Source: Propionibacterium australiense
GTDB taxonomy: Bacteria; Actinomycetota; Actinomycetes; Propionibacteriales; Propionibacteriaceae
Direction: 5' to 3'
Assembly: GCF_003666605.1 (NCBI RefSeq)
Contig: NZ_RCIV01000011.1
Span: forward strand, 29,572 to 93,571
DNA: 64,000 bases
A program made the position numbers and the translations under genes. A model generated the notes under the pieces. That model worked only from the letters and a program-made list of their open reading frames with translations. It had not been told where the DNA came from and ran no database searches. Shown piece by piece: positions 18,505 through 29,141 of this stretch (its first letter is position 1; each line of letters opens with the position of its first letter).

Positions 18505-19272
18505 CTAGTTCGTCTCGGCGCAGATCCCCTGGTCGGGCCAGGAACTCCTGCCCGCGGCGTCACGCACGCTGAGCGCCACGTCGGGGGTGTTCGTGATGAT
18601 CGCGTCGACACCCAGGGCAAGCGCGGCGCGCACCTGCTCGGGCCGGTCGAGCGTCCACACGTTGACGGCGAGGCCCTTCTTGCGCGCCTTGCGCACCATG
18701 CGAGGATCGGTCGCCACCGTCTTCCAGGAGGGGTGCAGCGCCGAGGCCCCCAGGCCGAGGGCGTACCTGGCAGGCTTCCACAGCACCGCGTCGTAGAGCA
18801 GGCCGACGTGTTTGCCCATCTGGGCCATGACCCGCATCGAGGCGTGGTTGAACGACGAGTAGATGACCCGGTCGCCCCAGCCGGCCTGCTCGACGAGTTC
18901 GACCACCTCGTCCTCCATGCCCGGGTAGGGCACGGTCGAGTTCTTCAACTCGATGTTGAGGCTCAGCCCGGTGCCGTCCAGCGCGGTGAGCACCTCGACG
19001 AGCGTGGGGATGCGGGCGCCGGCGAAATCGGTGCGCCCGTACGAGAAGTCGTAACGGTGCAGTTCGACCAGGGTCATGTCCCGGATCCAGCCGTGCCCGC
19101 TGCTCGTCCGGTCGATCCGCTCGTCGCTGCAGACGACGAGCTGCCCGTCGCGCGTGCGCTGCACGTCGAGCTCGACGCCGTCGGCGCCGAACGCGACCGC
19201 GGCGGTGAACGCGGCGATCGTGTTCTCGGGCGCGGCCCTGCCGGCGCCCCGGTGCGCCCAGATCTGCGTCAC
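18505..19272 (-). CDS. Glycerophosphodiester phosphodiesterase
   Basis: A 255-residue GDPD TIM barrel that cleaves glycerophosphodiesters to glycerol-3-phosphate and an alcohol. Catalytic and metal residues are seen in WAHRGAGRAAPENT, GVELDVQRTRDGQLVVCSD and NIELKN. The end has VNVWTLDRPEQVRAALALGVDAIITNTPD. There is no signal peptide. GTG 19272 overlaps the stop of the SDR gene by 4 nt (GTGA), so it is coupled to it. Its product could feed GlpD (59903-61627). Confidence 0.9.
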   Translation of the reverse strand: MTQIWAHRGAGRAAPENTIAAFTAAVAFGADGVELDVQRTRDGQLVVCSDERIDRTSSGHGWIRDMTLVELHRYDFSYGRTDFAGARIPTLVEVLTALDGTGLSLNIELKNSTVPYPGMEDEVVELVEQAGWGDRVIYSSFNHASMRVMAQMGKHVGLLYDAVLWKPARYALGLGASALHPSWKTVATDPRMVRKARKKGLAVNVWTLDRPEQVRAALALGVDAIITNTPDVALSVRDAAGRSSWPDQGICAETN

Positions 19273-19952
19273 CTGGTGGGCCTGACGGAGAGCATGTCGA
19301 TGTTGGCACCGGGATCCATCGTCAGGGCGAGTCGTACGGTACGGGCGACGTCGTGCGGGGTCAGATAGCGCTCGGGCTCGTAGGGATTGCCGAGCTCGGC
19401 CTGCATCGCCACCTGCATGTCGGTGTCGACCTTGCCGGGGTGGATCGAGGTGACCCTGACCCGGCCGGCCTCCTCGGCGCGCAGCCCGTTCGCGACGGCG
19501 ACGAGCGCGTGCTTGGACGCCGAGTAGCAGGCGTCGTTGCCCCGGGTGTGCAGGCCGCCGCCGGAGTTGATGAAGACGACGTGGCCGCTCCGGGCGCGCA
19601 GGGCTGGCAGGAGCAGGCGGGTCAGCTGGGCCGGGGCGACGACGTTGAGCTCGAACTCGGCGCGCCACTGCTCAGGGGTGAGGTCGGCGATGCGGCCGAG
19701 CGTGGTCTGCCCGGCGCACGGGATGAGGGCATCGAGTTCGGTGACGTGCGAGGCGGCCTCGATGAGGGCGTCGCCGTCGAGCACGTCGGCGATGAAGGGC
19801 TCGGCGCTGGGCAGGGACGCGACGAGGGCGTGCACCGCGTCGGGGCGGCGACCGCCGACGACGACATGCCAGTCGGGGGCCAGCTCCCCGGCGATAGCGC
19901 GTCCGATGCCGCGGGTCGCGCCGGTGATGAGAACACTCTTCCGCTCGGTCAT
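19269..19952 (-). CDS. Short-chain dehydrogenase/reductase
   Basis: A 227-residue SDR with the NAD(P) motif TGATRGIGRAIAGELA, active-site YSASKHALVA and structural PGKVDTDMQ. An Arg (GGRRPD) after strand 2 suggests NADP preference. ATG 19952 is supported by a TAGGCT -10 seven bases upstream; the frame continues upstream without conserved sequence. It is the first gene of a pair with the phosphodiesterase. Substrate unknown. Confidence 0.85.
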   Translation of the reverse strand: MTERKSVLITGATRGIGRAIAGELAPDWHVVVGGRRPDAVHALVASLPSAEPFIADVLDGDALIEAASHVTELDALIPCAGQTTLGRIADLTPEQWRAEFELNVVAPAQLTRLLLPALRARSGHVVFINSGGGLHTRGNDACYSASKHALVAVANGLRAEEAGRVRVTSIHPGKVDTDMQVAMQAELGNPYEPERYLTPHDVARTVRLALTMDPGANIDMLSVRPTR

Positions 19953-19959
19953 GGAGCAC

Positions 19960-19965
19960 AGCCTA
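19960..19965 (-). promoter_or_regulatory. -10 element TAGGCT for the SDR gene
   Basis: TAGGCT on the minus strand, seven bases before ATG 19952, implying a leaderless or near-leaderless transcript. Confidence 0.4.
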
Positions 19966-20397
19966 CGGCTCCGGCGCGGACCTGGACAGGTCATGTCGAC
20001 CGTGCGTCGCAAACATGGGGCAGCCGCCGCGCTGAACCTCGCCGGCATCCCCTGGGCGAGCCGGCGCCGCCGTCGCCCGTCCCCTTGCCACCCGGAGGGA
20101 GTGATCGGCCCCCTGACCACCGCCGACCCGCCCCCCTGGCGAGCCCGCGTCGCTCCCGGTGAATCCCTGAGTGACGGCGGCAGGTACGGCTGGTGAGCGC
20201 CCCGGCGAGCGGCGGGGCCGCGGCTCGCCACGTGCACTCTCGGCCCCGTTGTCCTGCTCTCAGCGAACACACCTGGACGCCTGCGAGGCGGCACGAGCCA
20301 CAGCCGGACATCCCCGGCGCCACCAGGACGAGGTTTTCGCGCTCAGCGTTCGTGGGCCCGGTCAGATGTCTTCACGTCAAGGTATTACCGTTCCCTC
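19966..20397. other. Gene-free stretch before the amino-acid permease
   Basis: No gene supported. TATTAC at 20383-20388 ends 9 nt before GTG 20398 and is the likely -10 of the permease. The rest is GC-rich without clear repeats. Confidence 0.35.
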
Positions 20398-21906
20398 GTG
20401 AGCAGACACGGAGCGCTTCGCCTGAAGCCGATCGAGGACATCATCGCCCAGCAGTCCGAGGACGCGGCCGCGGACGCCGACTCCCCCGGCGTCCTCAAGC
20501 GCCAGCTGACCGTCCGGGACCTGCTCGGCCTGGGCATCGGCATGGTGATCGGGACCGGGATCTTCACCCTGACCGGCATCGAGGCCCGTAACCACGCCGG
20601 CCCGGCCGTCACCATCTCGTACGCCCTGGCCGGGCTCATCGCCCTGCTGGCCGCCCTGTGCTACTGCGAGATGGCCTCGGCCGTCCCCACGGCCGGCTCG
20701 GCCTACACCTACGCCTATGCGACGCTCGGTGAGATCTTCGCCTGGATCATCGGCTGGGATCTCGTCCTCGAGTTCGCGCTCGGCGCCGGTGTCGTCTCAC
20801 GGGGCTGGTCGGGCTATCTCAAGTCGTTGTTCAACCTGCCGGACGCCTTCTTCGGCGAGACATCGGTGGTCAACGTGGGCGGCATCGCCATCGCCGTGGT
20901 ACTCGGTCTCGTCGCGATGATCGGCGCCAAGGAGTCCGCCCGGGTCACGAACCTGCTCGTCGTGGTCAAGGTGAGCATCTGCGTCTTCATCATCGCGGTG
21001 GGCGCCTTCTTCATCAAGGCCGCCAACTACAGCCCGTTCATCCCCAGTTCCGTGCCCACCTCCGAGAGCGGTGAGACCGACTGGGAGACGAGCCTGGTGC
21101 AGGCGGTCACCGGCGTCTCGTCGTCCACCTTCGGCGTGGCCGGCATCCTCACCGCGGCCGCCGTGGTCTTCTTCGCCTACTCGGGCTTCGAGGTCGTCGC
21201 GAACATGGGCGAGGAGACGAAGAACCCGCAGCGCGATCTGGTGCGCGGCGTGCTCGGCACGCTCGGCATCTGCACCGCCTTGTACGTGGTGGTCTGCCTC
21301 GTCGTCACCGGCATGGTCAAGTACACCGAGATCGACGAGGGCGCGCCGGTGGCCGAGGCGTTCAAGTCCGTCGGCCTGAGCTGGGCCGGCGCCCTCATCG
21401 CCATCGCCGCCATCTGCGGCCTGACCTCGGTGATCCTCGTCGACATCATCGGCATGGGACGCATCGCCTTCGCCATGGGCCGGGACGGCCTGCTGCCGAT
21501 GCAGGTGGCCCGGGTGCACCCGCGGTGGGGCACGCCCTACCGTGTCATCGCCCTCACGACGGTCCTCGTCGCCGCCCTGGCCGGGTTCGTCCCGCTGCGG
21601 GCCCTGGCCGACATGGTCTCGATCGGGACGCTGTTCGCCTTCGTCGTGGTCAGCGCAGCCGTCCCGATCCTGCGCCGCACCCGGCCCGACCTGGAGCGCC
21701 CGTTCAAGGTGCCGCTCTCCCCGGTGCTGCCGATCCTGTCGGTGCTGGCCTGCCTGTACATGATGATGAACCTGTCGTTGGCCACCTGGCTACGCTTCCT
21801 GGTGTGGATGGCCGCCGGCCTTGCGATCTACCTCGGCTACGGTCGGCGCCACGCCCTGACCCGCAAGCACGAGTCCGACCAGACGACGATGACGGCCGAG
21901 GCCTGA
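20398..21906 (+). CDS. APC-superfamily cationic amino-acid permease
   Basis: A 502-residue permease of the CAT branch of the APC superfamily. A cytoplasmic N-terminus with VLKRQLTVRDLLGLGIGMVIGTGIFTL leads into helix 1, the family signature, followed by about 12 transmembrane helices. FFAYSGFEVVANMGEETKNPQRD is the conserved helix 6 and loop. It probably imports basic or other amino acids with protons. GTG 20398 lacks a Shine-Dalgarno but sits 9 nt after a TATTAC -10, so a leaderless start is likely. Confidence 0.88.
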   Translation: MSRHGALRLKPIEDIIAQQSEDAAADADSPGVLKRQLTVRDLLGLGIGMVIGTGIFTLTGIEARNHAGPAVTISYALAGLIALLAALCYCEMASAVPTAGSAYTYAYATLGEIFAWIIGWDLVLEFALGAGVVSRGWSGYLKSLFNLPDAFFGETSVVNVGGIAIAVVLGLVAMIGAKESARVTNLLVVVKVSICVFIIAVGAFFIKAANYSPFIPSSVPTSESGETDWETSLVQAVTGVSSSTFGVAGILTAAAVVFFAYSGFEVVANMGEETKNPQRDLVRGVLGTLGICTALYVVVCLVVTGMVKYTEIDEGAPVAEAFKSVGLSWAGALIAIAAICGLTSVILVDIIGMGRIAFAMGRDGLLPMQVARVHPRWGTPYRVIALTTVLVAALAGFVPLRALADMVSIGTLFAFVVVSAAVPILRRTRPDLERPFKVPLSPVLPILSVLACLYMMMNLSLATWLRFLVWMAAGLAIYLGYGRRHALTRKHESDQTTMTAEA

Positions 21907-22024
21907 GCCGGGGAAGACGGCAGCCGACTCCGCCGAGGCCGGGCCGGCCACCGGCAACCATGACACGCCGAACCCCTGTTCACACATTCATGCCGCCAAC
22001 CCGCTGACCCCGGGCGGGACGAGG

Positions 22025-22051
22025 AAGGGGGGCCGGAAACGGGCCCCCCTT
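22025..22051. terminator. Bidirectional hairpin between permease and tRNA-Arg
   Basis: AAGGGGGGCC and GGCCCCCCTT form a 10-bp stem with a 7-nt loop. On the plus strand it ends in TT after the permease; on the minus strand it follows the tRNA by 6 nt. Confidence 0.75.
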
Positions 22052-22057
22052 CGTGCG

Positions 22058-22130
22058 CGCACCCAGAGGGAGTCGAACCCCCAACCTTCTGATCCGTAGT
22101 CAGATGCTCTATCCATTAAGCTATGGGTGC
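22058..22130 (-). tRNA. tRNA-Arg (anticodon ACG)
   Basis: The acceptor stem GCACCCA/TGGGTGC has discriminator G and no encoded CCA. The anticodon stem-loop CTGACTACGGATCAG carries ACG, the substrate for TadA (A34 to inosine, reading CGU/CGC/CGA). The D-arm AGCTTAATGGATAGAGC and T-loop GGTTCGACTCC are regular. Confidence 0.95.
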
Positions 22131-22344
22131 TTGCCTGACGGCGAGAACCGACAATACCCCTTCCCGACCGGAATCTCCAAACGAGGCCTCGAATAGGCCC
22201 ACCCCGCCGGCCCCACCGCGTGACCCCGGCGCCCGCCCAGCGCGGAGAACACGTCAGGTCAGCGGGTACCCGGCGATGACCGGAATCCCCTCACCGCACG
22301 ATTCGCCCGCCCCCGCGCGGCATGAGCATCACGGAGGAACTCGG

Positions 22345-22737
22345 ATGAATGACGACCGCACCGGCTCCCCACACGAAGGACGTCCCCGGCAGCAGACGGC
22401 ATCACCCGGCGTGCGCCCTCGCCCGTTCCCGTTCAAACCAGTCGCCATGGCCCTGGCCCTGCTCGACATCAGCACCACCGTCTTCTACGTCCTGTGGCGC
22501 ATCGCCGACACCTGGGCGGTCGACCGCGCCGAGGAGCGCGGTTTCGACCAGCAGCAGCTCCTGCCCCACCACATCCTCTTCTGGTTCGCCGCACAGGCGA
22601 CGATGGCCGCCCTCATCGTCCTGAACTCCCTGGTCATCGCATGGTGGCGGCACGACAGGCTGGAGCGACGCCAGCAGAATCCGCCGCGGCTCGCAGGCCG
22701 GGCGACAACCCCGCGGGTACCAGGCGACGAGCACTGA
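22345..22737 (+). CDS. Small membrane protein of unknown function
   Basis: A 130-residue protein with two predicted transmembrane helices (about 35-55, PVAMALALLDISTTVFYVLW, and 78-100, ILFWFAAQATMAALIVLNSLVIAWW), a charged Pro-rich N-terminus and an Arg-rich C-terminus. ATG 22345 follows GGAGG at suitable distance; an upstream in-frame extension overlaps the tRNA region and was discarded. No family was recognised. It lies alone between two tRNA genes. Confidence 0.6.
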   Translation: MNDDRTGSPHEGRPRQQTASPGVRPRPFPFKPVAMALALLDISTTVFYVLWRIADTWAVDRAEERGFDQQQLLPHHILFWFAAQATMAALIVLNSLVIAWWRHDRLERRQQNPPRLAGRATTPRVPGDEH

Positions 22738-22811
22738 GCACCATCCCGCTCAGGCCCTGGCCTGTTCCCATGACCGGTCCGGCACATCTCGCAACCGAAC
22801 CCGAACGTCGA

Positions 22812-22843
22812 ACGAGCAGCCCACCCCGTGGTGGACTGCTCGT
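22812..22843 (-). terminator. Hairpin downstream of tRNA-Ser(GCT)
   Basis: ACGAGCAG/CTGCTCGT continued by CCACC/GGTGG with one C-A mismatch and loop CCGT, beginning 3 nt after the tRNA 3' end. Confidence 0.65.
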
Positions 22844-22845
22844 GC

Positions 22846-22938
22846 TGGCGGAGGTGGCGGGATTCGAACCCGCGATGGGATTTGTGTCCCAAACCCGCTT
22901 AGCAGGCGGGCGCCATAGGCCGACTAGGCGACACCTCC
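22846..22938 (-). tRNA. tRNA-Ser (anticodon GCT), CCA encoded
   Basis: The acceptor stem GGAGGTG/CACCTCC is followed by discriminator G and encoded CCA. The anticodon loop in CGCCTGCTAAGCGGG gives GCT, reading AGC/AGU. A long variable arm (TTTGGGACACAAATCCCA) fits a class II serine tRNA. Confidence 0.95.
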
Positions 22939-23211
22939 AGCGCCCACCAACCATATCCGCTGTGCGGCGACTGAGCAAAGCGTCCACCGACGAGCACCAC
23001 CGCGAGGACTGATATCGGGGACCCCTAGGGGTACGATCGGCTCATCGACGGAGACGACTTGACGGAATTCTCCGCGGTGAGGCACACGCCCTCCACAGCT
23101 GAGCAAGGCATCATGGGGAGGAACGGTCTCGGGCCGATTCCAGCCCGGTCGATCCCCCAAGGTGCGGCCGAACCGGTTCATCCCACCGGTCAACACGACC
23201 AAGAAGGTGCC

Positions 23212-24987
23212 ATGGCAAACCGCGACAACGACGACATCGCGCGCAGCGGTCGTCCCCGCCGCGCGGCGGAGGACGACGAGTCCTACGTCCCCCGGCGCGT
23301 CTCCAGGGAACCTGCGGAGGAGACACGCCGAGGTGAGGAGTTCTTCGATGTCGAGGAGGTCGGCCTGAGGGACGGCGAACGCGCCGCGCACGCCGCCGGC
23401 AGCCCGCTGTACGACCGTTCCGCCGGCTTCGGCAGGACACTGGTCCGCACCACGCTGGGCTCGATCATCCCGGGCCTCGGTCTCATCGGGACGCGCCGCA
23501 CCTTCCTCGGCCTGCTGCTGTTCTCGCTGAGCATCATCGCCGGCGGCACGGTGGCCATCCTCGCCTTCATCCACCGCAGCACGCTGGTGACGATCCTGGC
23601 CAATGCGAACCGGCTGCTCATCATCGCCTTCGCCCTGCTCATCGGCGGGCTGCTGTGGGTCATCGTCATCGTCGGCACCTATCTGGTCTCGCGCCCGCGC
23701 CGCATGACCAGGGTCCAGCGTCTGGTCGGCGCAGGCGTCGTCTTCCTCATGTCCTTCCTGGTGGCCACGCCCACCGCCGTGGCCTCGGCCTATGCGCTGC
23801 AGACGAGCATCGTCCTGAACAACATCTTCGACTCGGGTTCACGCTCGCAGACCCGACCGGAGCTCAGCGGCGACAACCCGTGGGCCGCCATGGACCGGCT
23901 CAACATCCTGCTCGTCGGCGCCGACTCCGGCGAGAACCGCGACGCCGAACTGGGGATTCGCGCCGACACGCTCATGCTCGCCTCCATCGACACGAGAACC
24001 GGCGACACGGTGATCATCCAGCTGCCCCGCAACCTCGAGAACGTGCCCTTCCCGGAGGGCACCGCCCTCGCCGAGGCCTACCCCGAGGGCCGCATCTGGG
24101 ACGGCTACTCGGGCAGCGAGGACGAGTACCTGCTCAACGCCGTCTGGAGCGAGGTGCCGAAGGAGCACCCCGAGCTGTTCGCCGACACCGACTTCCCCGG
24201 CGCCGACGCGACGAAGATGGCCGTCCAGGGCATCACCGGTCTGGAGGTCAACTACTTCATGATGGTCAACATCGACGGCATCCAGGCGCTCATCGACGCC
24301 ATGGGCGGCGTCACGGTGAACATCAACTTCCCGATCGCCAAGGGCGGCCACGTGGACGGCTACGGCGACGAGGAGTGCGGCGTCGACGGCCACCTCACCG
24401 TCGGCCCGGACCAGACGTTGAACGGCAACGACGCCATGTGGTACGCCCGCAGCCGCTGCAACGACCCCGACTACGACTACGGCCGGATGCGCCGCCAGAG
24501 CTGCCTGGTGAACGCCATCATCAAGCAGGTCAACCCGCAGACGCTCATCACCCGCTACGAGGCCATCGCCGCCGCCAGCGAGAACATGGTGAGCACCGAC
24601 ATCCCGCAGGAACTGCTCGACGACCTGGCCAATCTGGCCCTGGTGGTCAAGGACGGCGCAGTGAGCCGCCTGCTCATCTCACAGGACCTGTCGGGCGCCG
24701 GTGGTTCGGGCGCGCTCGAAGTCAACCCGGCCCATCCCGACTACGACGAGATCCGGGCGGCCGTGGCCGACGCCATCGCGCTGAGCAAGAACGGCGGCGT
24801 AGCTCCCGAGACCAGCACCCCCGCCCCGACCCAGGCCACCAGCGAGGCCGCCGAGCCCGGCGAGGAGGGCACCTGGGGCGATGAGGGGCCTGGCTACGGC
24901 GAGGACACGACGTCGGCCTCCAGCGCCACGACGAGCGCCACCGCGGAGAACGTCGCGGACGCCTGCGCATACAACCCGGTGGGCTGA
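23212..24987 (+). CDS. LCP-family cell-wall glycopolymer ligase
   Basis: A 591-residue LytR-CpsA-Psr protein that attaches anionic glycopolymers to peptidoglycan outside the membrane. A charged N-terminus (about 1-75) precedes four hydrophobic segments (about 85-195), more than the single anchor typical of the family. The LCP domain follows (about 220-470): RLNILLVGADSG, RADTLMLASID, IQLPRNLENVPFP with the lipid-phosphate-binding Arg, and WYARSRCNDPDYDYGRMRRQ. The C-terminus is a Thr/Ser/Ala/Glu-rich tail with no LytR_C domain. ATG 23212 follows AGAAGG and starts the charged segment. Confidence 0.9.
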   Translation: MANRDNDDIARSGRPRRAAEDDESYVPRRVSREPAEETRRGEEFFDVEEVGLRDGERAAHAAGSPLYDRSAGFGRTLVRTTLGSIIPGLGLIGTRRTFLGLLLFSLSIIAGGTVAILAFIHRSTLVTILANANRLLIIAFALLIGGLLWVIVIVGTYLVSRPRRMTRVQRLVGAGVVFLMSFLVATPTAVASAYALQTSIVLNNIFDSGSRSQTRPELSGDNPWAAMDRLNILLVGADSGENRDAELGIRADTLMLASIDTRTGDTVIIQLPRNLENVPFPEGTALAEAYPEGRIWDGYSGSEDEYLLNAVWSEVPKEHPELFADTDFPGADATKMAVQGITGLEVNYFMMVNIDGIQALIDAMGGVTVNINFPIAKGGHVDGYGDEECGVDGHLTVGPDQTLNGNDAMWYARSRCNDPDYDYGRMRRQSCLVNAIIKQVNPQTLITRYEAIAAASENMVSTDIPQELLDDLANLALVVKDGAVSRLLISQDLSGAGGSGALEVNPAHPDYDEIRAAVADAIALSKNGGVAPETSTPAPTQATSEAAEPGEEGTWGDEGPGYGEDTTSASSATTSATAENVADACAYNPVG

Positions 24988-24993
24988 GCAGCA

Positions 24994-25010
24994 GGGCTCC
25001 GCCGGAGCCC
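24994..25010. terminator. Hairpin shared by the LCP gene and tRNA-Ser(TGA)
   Basis: GGGCTCC-GCC-GGAGCCC, 6 nt after the LCP stop codon on the plus strand and 10 nt after the tRNA on the minus strand. Confidence 0.6.
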
Positions 25011-25020
25011 GGGCGTCCGA

Positions 25021-25106
25021 TGGCGGCGAGGGTGGGATTCGAACCCACGGAGCTTTCGCTCGGCCGCTTTCAAGGCGGCTGCACTAGTCCACTATGCGAC
25101 CTCGCC
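25021..25106 (-). tRNA. tRNA-Ser (anticodon TGA), CCA encoded
   Basis: The acceptor stem GGCGAGG/CCTCGCC is followed by discriminator G and encoded CCA. The anticodon stem-loop CCGCCTTGAAAGCGG carries TGA, reading UCA. The variable arm CCGAGCGAAAGCTC is long. Confidence 0.95.
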
Positions 25107-25173
25107 CGACCGCCGATCAGTTCGGCAGTGCGCACTCATGGTAGCCGATGAGCTTGTCTGGCATGCTGGGGAC

Positions 25174-26154
25174 ATGTACGCGATCACTGTCGCCGAACCC
25201 GGCGGAATCGAGCAGATCGAGTGGGCACCGGTGCCCACACCCGAGCCCGGACCGGGCGAGGTCCTGGTCCGCACGCAGGCGGTCGGCGTCAACCGCGGTG
25301 ACGTCCTGCAACGACAGGGCCACTACCCGCCCCCCAAGGGCGTCACCGATGTCATGGGCCTGGAGGGGCTCGGCGTCATCGCCGAGCTCGGCGAGGGCGT
25401 CACCGGCCATGAGGTCGGCGAGCAGGTCCTGGCCCTGCTGACCGGAGGCGCGTACGCCGAGTACTTCGTCGTGTCGGCCGAGCACCTGCTTCCGGTCCCC
25501 GCCGGCATCGACCCGATCGAGGCCGCAGGGCTCGTCGAGGTGTCCGCCACCGTCGTCTCGAACTTCGACCGCGTCGGGCTGAAGGCCGGGGAGACCGTGC
25601 TCATCCACGGCGGCGCGGGAGGCGTCGGCAGCTTCGCCATCCAGTACGCCAAGGCGATCGGCGCCCGCGTCATCACCACCGCCTCGCGGAAGAAGGCGGA
25701 CTACTGCATCGAACTCGGCGCCGACAAGGTCATCGACTACGCCTCCGACTGGGAGCCGGCGGTCATGGTCGCCACGGCCGACCGTGGCGTCGACGTCATC
25801 CTCGACATCATCGGCGCCAAGTACCTCGAGGCGAACGTGCGCTGCCTGGCCACCGAGGGCCGCATGGTGACGATCGGCCTGCAGAAGGGCGTCAAGGGCA
25901 CCCTGAACCTGGGGGTGCTGTTGAGGAAGCGCGGCACGATCACCGCAACGAGCCTGCGCGGGCGCCCCGCCGAGCAGCGGGCGGCGATCTGCCGCCGCGT
26001 CGAGGAGGTCGTCTGGCCGATGCTGGCCGGTGGCACGATCAAGCCCGGCAATCAGACGCGCGTGCCGCTCGAGGAGGCGGCCAGGGCCCACGAGCTGCTC
26101 GAGTCGGGGGAGAACACCGGGAAGATCATCCTGGTCGCCAAGTACAACGGATGA
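25174..26154 (+). CDS. NAD(P)H:quinone oxidoreductase, PIG3-like
   Basis: A 326-residue medium-chain reductase of the PIG3/TP53I3 branch. It lacks the zinc ligands of alcohol dehydrogenases. GVNRGDVLQRQGHYPPP and MGLEGLGVIAELGEGV belong to the GroES-like half. The nucleotide motif is HGGAGGVGSFAIQ, and the C-terminus HELLESGENTGKIILV matches the family. ATG 25174 gives the usual length. It is probably a cytosolic NADPH-dependent reductase of quinones or other electrophiles. Confidence 0.88.
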   Translation: MYAITVAEPGGIEQIEWAPVPTPEPGPGEVLVRTQAVGVNRGDVLQRQGHYPPPKGVTDVMGLEGLGVIAELGEGVTGHEVGEQVLALLTGGAYAEYFVVSAEHLLPVPAGIDPIEAAGLVEVSATVVSNFDRVGLKAGETVLIHGGAGGVGSFAIQYAKAIGARVITTASRKKADYCIELGADKVIDYASDWEPAVMVATADRGVDVILDIIGAKYLEANVRCLATEGRMVTIGLQKGVKGTLNLGVLLRKRGTITATSLRGRPAEQRAAICRRVEEVVWPMLAGGTIKPGNQTRVPLEEAARAHELLESGENTGKIILVAKYNG

Positions 26155-26264
26155 CCCGGCCGGCGACGCGATCCGATCCAGAGGCATCTGGCCCCTGGAC
26201 CCGGCCATCGTGCTCTGGCGCCAGGCACTGCGACGAACTAACAACCCACACGACTTTGGCATAG

Positions 26265-27776
<1,512 letters not shown>

Positions 27777-27853
27777 CCAGACCGCTGGCTCGGGTACGAG
27801 CACGTCCACGGTTGGCGCCCGCCCTGCGGCGATTCGTCCGCGGGGCGGGCGCC

Positions 27854-27859
27854 TACTGT
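27854..27859 (+). promoter_or_regulatory. -10 element TACTGT for the sirtuin gene
   Basis: TACTGT is six bases before ATG 27866. The six bases GGAGGC also look like a ribosome site, so a leadered transcript from further upstream cannot be excluded. Confidence 0.3.
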
Positions 27860-27865
27860 GGAGGC

Positions 27866-28603
27866 ATGAGTGTTGACGAGCTGAGCCACATCCTGGCCGG
27901 GGCCTCGCGGGCCGTCTTCTTCGGCGGGGCCGGCGTCTCGACCGAGAGCGGCATCCCCGATTTCCGTTCCGCCACGGGCCTGTACACGACGCACTCGGGC
28001 GGGCAGTACCCGCCGGAGTACATGCTCTCCCACGGCTGCTGGCGCGACCAGCCGGAGGCCTTCTACGAGTTCTACCGAGCAGCCATGATCCACCCCGATG
28101 CGAAGCCGAACGCCGCCCACTGGGCGCTGGCCCGGCTCGAGGAGGCGGGCAAGCTCGCGGCAGTCGTCACCCAGAACATCGACGGGCTGCACCAGCTGGC
28201 CGGTTCGCGGACCGTCCACGAGGTGCACGGCTCGGTGCTGCGGAACCGCTGCACCGGCTGCGGACGCCGGTACCCGTTGGAGGCGATCACCTCGTCGACG
28301 GGGATCCCGCGGTGCGAGGACTGCCAGGGCATCATCAAGCCCGAGGTCGTCCTGTACGAGGAGAACCTCGACACGGGTGTCATGGCTGCGGCCATGGACG
28401 CGATCAGTCGCGCCGACGTGCTCATCGTCGGCGGCACCTCGCTCAACGTCTACCCGGCGGCCGGCCTGCTCAACTACTTCCTCGGCAGACCGCTCGTCCT
28501 CATCAACAAGTCGGCGACGCCCGCCGATTCGAGCGCCGACCTGGTGATCCACGACTCGATCGGTGCCGTACTGGGCGCAGCGACCGACGCGGCCCTGGCC
28601 TGA
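27866..28603 (+). CDS. NAD-dependent protein deacylase (sirtuin)
   Basis: A 245-residue Sir2-family enzyme that removes acyl groups from lysines using NAD. It has FFGGAGVSTESGIPDFRSATGLY, the catalytic NIDGLHQLAG...VHEVHG with the active His, two zinc cysteine pairs (CTGC and CEDC), and GGTSLNVYPAAGLLNY. The overall pattern matches the Firmicutes/actinobacterial CobB-like group. It starts 90 nt after argG on the same strand with its own start signals. Confidence 0.92.
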   Translation: MSVDELSHILAGASRAVFFGGAGVSTESGIPDFRSATGLYTTHSGGQYPPEYMLSHGCWRDQPEAFYEFYRAAMIHPDAKPNAAHWALARLEEAGKLAAVVTQNIDGLHQLAGSRTVHEVHGSVLRNRCTGCGRRYPLEAITSSTGIPRCEDCQGIIKPEVVLYEENLDTGVMAAAMDAISRADVLIVGGTSLNVYPAAGLLNYFLGRPLVLINKSATPADSSADLVIHDSIGAVLGAATDAALA

Positions 28604-28628
28604 CCGGCCGGGGCCGTGCCCCGGGTGA

Positions 28629-29129
28629 TCAGTTCAGCGCTGCGATCGCGGCGTCGTAGTCGGGCTCGTTCGAGGTCTCCTCGACGAGCTGGGTGTGGAC
28701 GATCCGGCCGTTCTCGTCGATGACGACGACGGCGCGGGCCAGCAGGCCCCGCAGCGGGCCGTCGACCATGCGCAGACCATAGGCCTTGCTCATCGCGTGC
28801 GAGCGGAACGCCGACCCGGTGACGACGTTCTCGATGCCCTCGGTGGTGCAGAAGCGCTTGGCGGCGAAGGGCAGGTCCTTCGAGACGCATACGACGGTGG
28901 TGTTCTCCAGACCGGCCGCGAGCTCGTTGAACCTGCGGACGCTCATCGCGCACACGCCGGTGTCGAGGCTCGGGAAGATGTTGAGGATCACCCGGCGGCC
29001 CCGCAGGCCCTCCAGGGTGACGGGCTCCAGGTCTGCGCCGACGAGATCGATCTCGGGGGCCTGCGAGCCGACGGCGGGCAGCTCGCTGCGGGTGTGGACG
29101 GGTTCGCCTCGGAAAGTGATGTCAGCCAT
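28629..29129 (-). CDS. tpx: Thiol peroxidase Tpx
   Basis: A 166-residue atypical 2-Cys peroxiredoxin that reduces hydroperoxides with thioredoxin. The peroxidatic Cys60 lies in FPSLDTGVCAMSVRRFN and the resolving Cys94 in RFCTTEG; an extra Cys81 is present. The length fits Tpx (about 165). It converges on the sirtuin gene 25 nt away. ATG 29129 is preceded by a TAGACA -10 at six bases. Confidence 0.93.
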   Translation of the reverse strand: MADITFRGEPVHTRSELPAVGSQAPEIDLVGADLEPVTLEGLRGRRVILNIFPSLDTGVCAMSVRRFNELAAGLENTTVVCVSKDLPFAAKRFCTTEGIENVVTGSAFRSHAMSKAYGLRMVDGPLRGLLARAVVVIDENGRIVHTQLVEETSNEPDYDAAIAALN

Positions 29130-29135
29130 GACTCA

Positions 29136-29141
29136 TGTCTA
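29136..29141 (-). promoter_or_regulatory. -10 element TAGACA for tpx
   Basis: TAGACA on the minus strand, six bases upstream of ATG 29129; a leaderless transcript is implied. Confidence 0.4.

Noticed and set aside
22123..22344. N-terminal extension of the small membrane protein
   Set aside because: It begins at the 5' edge of tRNA-Arg and lacks conserved character; ATG 22345 has a good GGAGG.
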